Shown here piece by piece: positions 60,289-64,000 of a stretch of DNA of 64,000 nt. The translations under genes were made by a program, and so were the position numbers. Origin of the DNA: CAYPTB01 sp964413535 (GTDB lineage Bacteria > Planctomycetota > UBA1135 > GCA-002686595). The notes under the pieces are model-generated. The model had not been told where the DNA came from, searched no databases, and was given only the letters and a program-made list of their open reading frames with translations. Position 1 is the stretch's first letter. Each line of letters begins with the position of its first letter. The stretch covers positions 11,819 through 75,818 of the forward strand of contig CAYPTB010000034.1 of assembly GCA_964413535.1 (NCBI GenBank), read 5' to 3'.

Positions 60289-60751
60289 CTTCGAATACCG
60301 TCAGGCTCGCGAGCTGGCCGACGCATTCGAACGGCATGGCGTGCGCTACTTGTTCCTCGGAAAGGGAGGAGCGATCCTGCTCGGCTTCGCCGACACGACC
60401 CAGGACGCCGACATCTTCGTCGAGAAGACTTTGGCGAACTGCAAGGCCCTGCTGACGGCCTTGTGCTCGATGGGGTTCGAGTTCTCGCCGCGGGAAGAAG
60501 ACGAGATCCTGCGCGGCAAGGACTTCGTCCAAGTGCGTCGCGGACCCTTCGACGTCGACCTGATCTTCGCGCCAGACGGAATCGAGAGCTTCACAGCCGC
60601 TGCAGGCCGAGCTCGAACCGTCGAGGGGATCCAAGTCTGCTCGCTCGACGACATCATCCGCAGCAAGGAGGCCGCCAATCGCGTGAAGGACCGCGAAACG
60701 CTCCCTCGCCTTCGAGCCTTCCGAGACTGGCTCGGGCGCAGGAATCCCTGA
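60278..60751 (+). CDS. Nucleotidyltransferase (AbiEii/DUF6036-like)
   Basis: A 157-residue protein from ATG 60278. The polymerase-beta-type motif is FLGKGGAILLGFADTTQDADIF, with acidic residues D43 and D45, and a third carboxylate at D92 or D94 in GPFDVDLIF. Segment VCSLDDIIRSKEAANRVKD resembles the DUF6036/AbiEii group. Some members act as toxins that add nucleotides to tRNA; others are housekeeping. Overlap with the small upstream gene supports a two-gene unit. Confidence 0.75.
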   Translation: MAGSFEYRQARELADAFERHGVRYLFLGKGGAILLGFADTTQDADIFVEKTLANCKALLTALCSMGFEFSPREEDEILRGKDFVQVRRGPFDVDLIFAPDGIESFTAAAGRARTVEGIQVCSLDDIIRSKEAANRVKDRETLPRLRAFRDWLGRRNP

Positions 60752-60852
60752 GCCCTCGGCTCACTCTCCGCGCACTCCTCACTCGCTGGGGGAGTGGAGT
60801 CGGCCAGGAGCCGACTGGCCGCAGCTGGCGAATGGGACGACCGCGGGAGCTC

Positions 60853-63267
60853 CTACAGCGTCACTTCGACGTGGAGCTTGGCGCCGCGCTCGAGCAGGAG
60901 GTCCTCGCGGTGGGTCCAGCGATCTCCCAGGAGCTCTTCACGCGTGCCCACGCGGAGCTCGAGCTTGCCCGCAGGAACGAGCGGGAAGCGGAAGAAGCCA
61001 TCGAGGCCGAGCTCGGACATCGGCCGCATCTCGTTGCGGCCCACGTCGAGGGTGAGTAGTCGTCCCTCGCTGGCCAGCGCCACGAAGAGCTCGCGCCCGG
61101 GCACGCCGCCGATCACGCGCCCCTCGATCGATGCGGACGGAGTGAGCTCGAAGCGCAAGCGGTGCTCGCCCGCCGACACGCGCACGAGCCCGGTCCCGAT
61201 CGGGAATGCGAGGTTCCCGTCCTTCGCGCGTGCCTTCGCCCCGATCCAGAGCAGGCCCTCGTCGAGTTCGACGGTGGTCGGGTTCTCCTGCAAGGGAACG
61301 AGCGAGAAGCTCGTCGAGCCCTGCTCGTCCGTGTGACCGCCGCCTCCATACCAGAGGTCGATCAGCGAGGGCGGCCAGCCCGCGAGAGCGCCGTAGCTCG
61401 CGTTGGCTGGTAGCTCCGGCGCGTCGGGAAGCTCCCCGAAGGGTCGCAGTTTCCCCGTGAGCAGGATCGCCTGGTCCAGCTCGCCCTCGGAGAGCACAAC
61501 TTCGACCGTGACGCGAGCTGGTCTCGTTCCTCCCAGGGGGATCGTCAGGTCTTCCGTGCCCGCCGCGACGTCGCGCACCCAGACGGTCGGGAACTGCGAG
61601 CTCGGAGAGACTTCGAGGTCATAGCGACCTGGCGGAAGGCCCCCGACGCGGAACTCCCCGGCTTTGTTCGAGTAGGCGGCCGATTGCGCTCCCGTCGGCA
61701 GCAATCCGAAGGGCAGCGCATGTGTCAGCGCATGCGCTCTCACGATCGTGCGGATCCCTGTCGGGTCGCTGACGACTCGACCGGCGATCGCGAGTGTGGG
61801 CTCCGCGATCAAAGTGAGCTCCTCTTCGCCGCTCGCTCGGCCCCTGAGATCGAGCGTGGCCCATGCTGCTACCGATGGCGCTCGGGCGACCAAGGCAATC
61901 GATGGTTCATCGTTCGTAGCCGTGACGAGCACGCGACCGAAGGGGCGGACGGTGAGTATGCCGAGCTCGAACCGGCCTTCGACGTCGCCGCGGCAGAGCT
62001 GGTGGAAGCCTCCCGCTGCATTGCGCGGTCGGTCGAGGCTCGTCACGGAGACCGACGGCCGCTCGAATCCGCTTCGATCTCCGTTCAGGACACGCCCGAA
62101 GATCCGGAAGCGTCCTGCGGTCTCGAGCCGGACCTCGCGATCCGTTCCGGGCGCGAGGAACAGCGGTTCCCCGCCTTCCAGGACGAGCTCGTCGTCTTCG
62201 ACGCGCTCGAACGCGGCCAGTTGTTGAACGACATCTTCGAGGCGACCCGACCCCGACCACCAGAGTGTGATGCGCAAGCGTTGGTCGGCCCAGACGCCCG
62301 ACAGTCGGGCCGTTCCCGACGAATCCGTCTCGCTGCGTGGATCCATGCGCAGGCTTCTCCATGGCATGGCCGAGGCGAAGCGCTCGGGTTGCGCGACCGA
62401 GACCCTGACGCGCACGCCCGACACGGGCTCCCCCGCCGGATCGATGACATGGATACGAAGCGTCCCTTCGCCGGAGAGCACGATCTCCATCGGCTCCCAT
62501 GTTCCGTCTTCACTCTGCTGGGGAAGAGCCGCCTCGAGCAGCGTGTAGCCTTCCTTGCGCACCTCGATCTGCTTGAACTCCGGCGCGCTCTCGAAACGGA
62601 ATGCGCCCTGCTCGTCGGAGACCGTCGTCGCCACCGGAGCGTTCAGCGACTCTCCCGTTTCGTCCCAAGTCAGCAAGACGATCTCGACGCTTGGAACCGC
62701 TTGGCCCTGGACGTCGATGGTTCGGCCCACGAGGGCGCCGTGCCGGTAGCGCGCGAGGAGAAGTCCCACGCGTCGGCCTTCGCCCTGTTCCAGCCGACAC
62801 GTCGTGTGCGTGCCGCGGAAGCGCTCGTCCTCGGCGATGAACAGCTCCAGCGGCAGCGGACGCTTGCCGTCGTCCGCGAGCACGATGCGAAAGGAGCCGT
62901 CCGCGCCCGTGGTCGCGCTCGATCGGACACCCTCGCTGCCCAGGCGGCCGAGGGATTCGACACCTGCGCTCACCGTCGCGCCCACGGCCGGCGTCCCGAG
63001 CGCCGGGTCCGCGCCCGCGGCGAGCTCGATGACCCGTCCTTCGAGGACGATGCCGGCCTCCTCCTCGAGCGCGACCGGAAGAGCGACCCTCTGACTCCCG
63101 TTCTCGGCCGGCGGCTCCTCTACGGGCGCTCGCGCGATCGCGTCTTGCGATGCCGGCGTCGCCAGCGACCGGAGCGCCTCCGGCCCGTGCGGAGGATCGG
63201 CTGGCCAGCGCAGCCAGAGCACGGCCAGCGCGATCACCAGCGTTGCGAGCAGGAGGTAGCCTCGCAT
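60853..63267 (-). CDS. Membrane-anchored carboxypeptidase-regulatory-like repeat protein
   Basis: An 804-residue protein; I use ATG 63267, which places the hydrophobic helix (LLLATLVIALAVLWL) at the N-terminus, instead of an ATG eight codons earlier. A linker and a chain of beta-sandwich units follow, with repeated patterns such as GRTIDVQGQAVPSVEIVLL, SDEQGAFRFESAPEFK, IHVIDPAGEPVSGVRVRV and NKAGEFRVGGLPPG. It has no catalytic residues. It is the third large protein of this architecture in the window and the longest. Probably an envelope scaffold or binding protein. Confidence 0.75.
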   Translation of the reverse strand: MRGYLLLATLVIALAVLWLRWPADPPHGPEALRSLATPASQDAIARAPVEEPPAENGSQRVALPVALEEEAGIVLEGRVIELAAGADPALGTPAVGATVSAGVESLGRLGSEGVRSSATTGADGSFRIVLADDGKRPLPLELFIAEDERFRGTHTTCRLEQGEGRRVGLLLARYRHGALVGRTIDVQGQAVPSVEIVLLTWDETGESLNAPVATTVSDEQGAFRFESAPEFKQIEVRKEGYTLLEAALPQQSEDGTWEPMEIVLSGEGTLRIHVIDPAGEPVSGVRVRVSVAQPERFASAMPWRSLRMDPRSETDSSGTARLSGVWADQRLRITLWWSGSGRLEDVVQQLAAFERVEDDELVLEGGEPLFLAPGTDREVRLETAGRFRIFGRVLNGDRSGFERPSVSVTSLDRPRNAAGGFHQLCRGDVEGRFELGILTVRPFGRVLVTATNDEPSIALVARAPSVAAWATLDLRGRASGEEELTLIAEPTLAIAGRVVSDPTGIRTIVRAHALTHALPFGLLPTGAQSAAYSNKAGEFRVGGLPPGRYDLEVSPSSQFPTVWVRDVAAGTEDLTIPLGGTRPARVTVEVVLSEGELDQAILLTGKLRPFGELPDAPELPANASYGALAGWPPSLIDLWYGGGGHTDEQGSTSFSLVPLQENPTTVELDEGLLWIGAKARAKDGNLAFPIGTGLVRVSAGEHRLRFELTPSASIEGRVIGGVPGRELFVALASEGRLLTLDVGRNEMRPMSELGLDGFFRFPLVPAGKLELRVGTREELLGDRWTHREDLLLERGAKLHVEVTL

Positions 63268-63406
63268 GAACGCGATCCTATCGCCCGGCACCTCCAGACG
63301 CGGCCGGGCGGCTCGAACTCCTAGGCGTTCGACTCATGCGGCACCCAAAGCGCCGTCTCGGCGTCGATCCGCCACACGCGCTCGTGCGGACTCGCTGCAC
63401 CACCCT

Positions 63407-64000
63407 TCACGACGTCGCGTGCTTCGCAGTTTGCTTCGCGCGGACGCGCATGTTGATGATCTCGACCGTGAGCGAGAAGGCCATGGCGAAGTACACGTAG
63501 CCCTTGTTCAGGTGCTGGTCGAAGCCCTCGGCGACGAGCAGGACGCCGATGAGGATCAGGAAGGCGAGCGCGAGCACCTTCAGCGTCGGGTGCGCTTCAA
63601 TGAAGTTCGCCACGCGGTTGGCGAAGATCAACATCACGGCCACGGCGGTCATCACCGCGATCACCATGACGGTGATCGACTTCACCATGCCGACCGCGGT
63701 GATCACGGAGTCGAGCGAGAAGACGATGTCGAGGAGCACGATCTGGGACACCACGGAGCCGAACGAGGCGTGGCCGCCCACGACCTTGCGCTCCTCGTGA
63801 CCCTGCACCCGTTCGTGGATCTCGAACGTCGCCTTGGCGATCAGGAAGAGTCCGCCGACGAGCAGGATCAGATCCTTGCCCGAGATCTCCCTCTCGAGCA
63901 CCGAGAACAAGGGGTTCTCGAGCCGCATCACCCAGCCGATCGCGAGCAGGAGCGCGATGCGCATGAACATCGCGAGGAACAATCCGATGCGCCGCGCGGC
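63407..64000 (-). CDS. TerC-family membrane protein (5' end beyond window)
   Basis: About 198 residues are visible; the frame stays open at the right edge (ARRIGLFLAMFMRIALL), so the true start lies outside. Six or so membrane helices with the family motif VLLDIVFSLDSVITAVGM, whose acidic residues are thought to bind metal. TerC proteins are linked to manganese export and to tellurite resistance. The next gene on the left is a regulatory-like repeat protein, so no operon partner is visible. Confidence 0.9.
   Translation of the reverse strand, partial: AARRIGLFLAMFMRIALLLAIGWVMRLENPLFSVLEREISGKDLILLVGGLFLIAKATFEIHERVQGHEERKVVGGHASFGSVVSQIVLLDIVFSLDSVITAVGMVKSITVMVIAVMTAVAVMLIFANRVANFIEAHPTLKVLALAFLILIGVLLVAEGFDQHLNKGYVYFAMAFSLTVEIINMRVRAKQTAKHATS

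Overview
The window is GC-rich (by eye well above 60%) bacterial chromosome with dense, short-spaced genes and many 4-nt ATGA/GTGA overlaps between co-oriented neighbours. There are no rRNA, tRNA, IS or CRISPR features that I can support. The mix of proteins (secreted lipoproteins, a secreted sulfatase, a 14-repeat WD40 protein, DUF1579, three long membrane-anchored carboxypeptidase-regulatory-like proteins, SGNH/MBOAT envelope genes, a CsgG-like lipoprotein) suggests a diderm environmental bacterium, most likely a planctomycete-like lineage. Phylum assignment is an inference from gene content only.

0-9.4 kb, envelope modification. A minus-strand, translationally coupled operon runs MBOAT acyltransferase, a 34-residue membrane microprotein ending FIYRAF, a DltD-like SGNH protein, a second SGNH membrane protein and an FkbH-like HAD protein cut by the left edge. 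This looks like a Dlt-type acyl relay (MBOAT, C-terminal acyl-shuttle hexapeptide, SGNH transferase) in which an FkbH enzyme replaces DltA as the likely loader. It is the most interesting system in the window. A divergent OmpR-type two-component pair and a WecB UDP-GlcNAc 2-epimerase follow, with a decayed gene tail between them.

9.4-26 kb, mixed region. Pyroglutamyl peptidase, coiled-coil lipoprotein, GT2 glycosyltransferase, GlsB-like membrane protein, a C39-like lipoprotein overlapping a small tail-anchored partner, a first carboxypeptidase-regulatory-like protein, asparagine synthase, GNAT, a protein tyrosine phosphatase, a toroid/heparinase-like protein and an M1 peptidase lipoprotein. 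A tandem duplication of about 1.35 kb follows; its first copy is frameshifted. A DUF1579 protein closes the region.

26-37.3 kb, minus-strand polysaccharide-type block. Two-domain oxidoreductase, polysaccharide deacetylase, FAD amine/amino-acid oxidase, two GT-C-like polytopic proteins, a secreted metallo-beta-lactamase/lamin-tail protein and an SGNH-TPR protein. Two copies of a roughly 100-bp near-perfect palindrome sit in this block, and one supplies the C-terminus of the oxidase.

37.3-64 kb. A lower-GC orphan gene, then divergent TPR genes, a CsgG-like lipoprotein, a sulfatase, PepN, a nucleotide-pyrophosphatase-like enzyme, a ParB-like protein, a HAD protein, a second carboxypeptidase-regulatory-like protein, a TetR-WD40 operon with its operator, an ArsR-aspartyl-protease operon with its operator, a small-protein/nucleotidyltransferase pair, a third carboxypeptidase-regulatory-like protein, and a TerC protein cut by the right edge.
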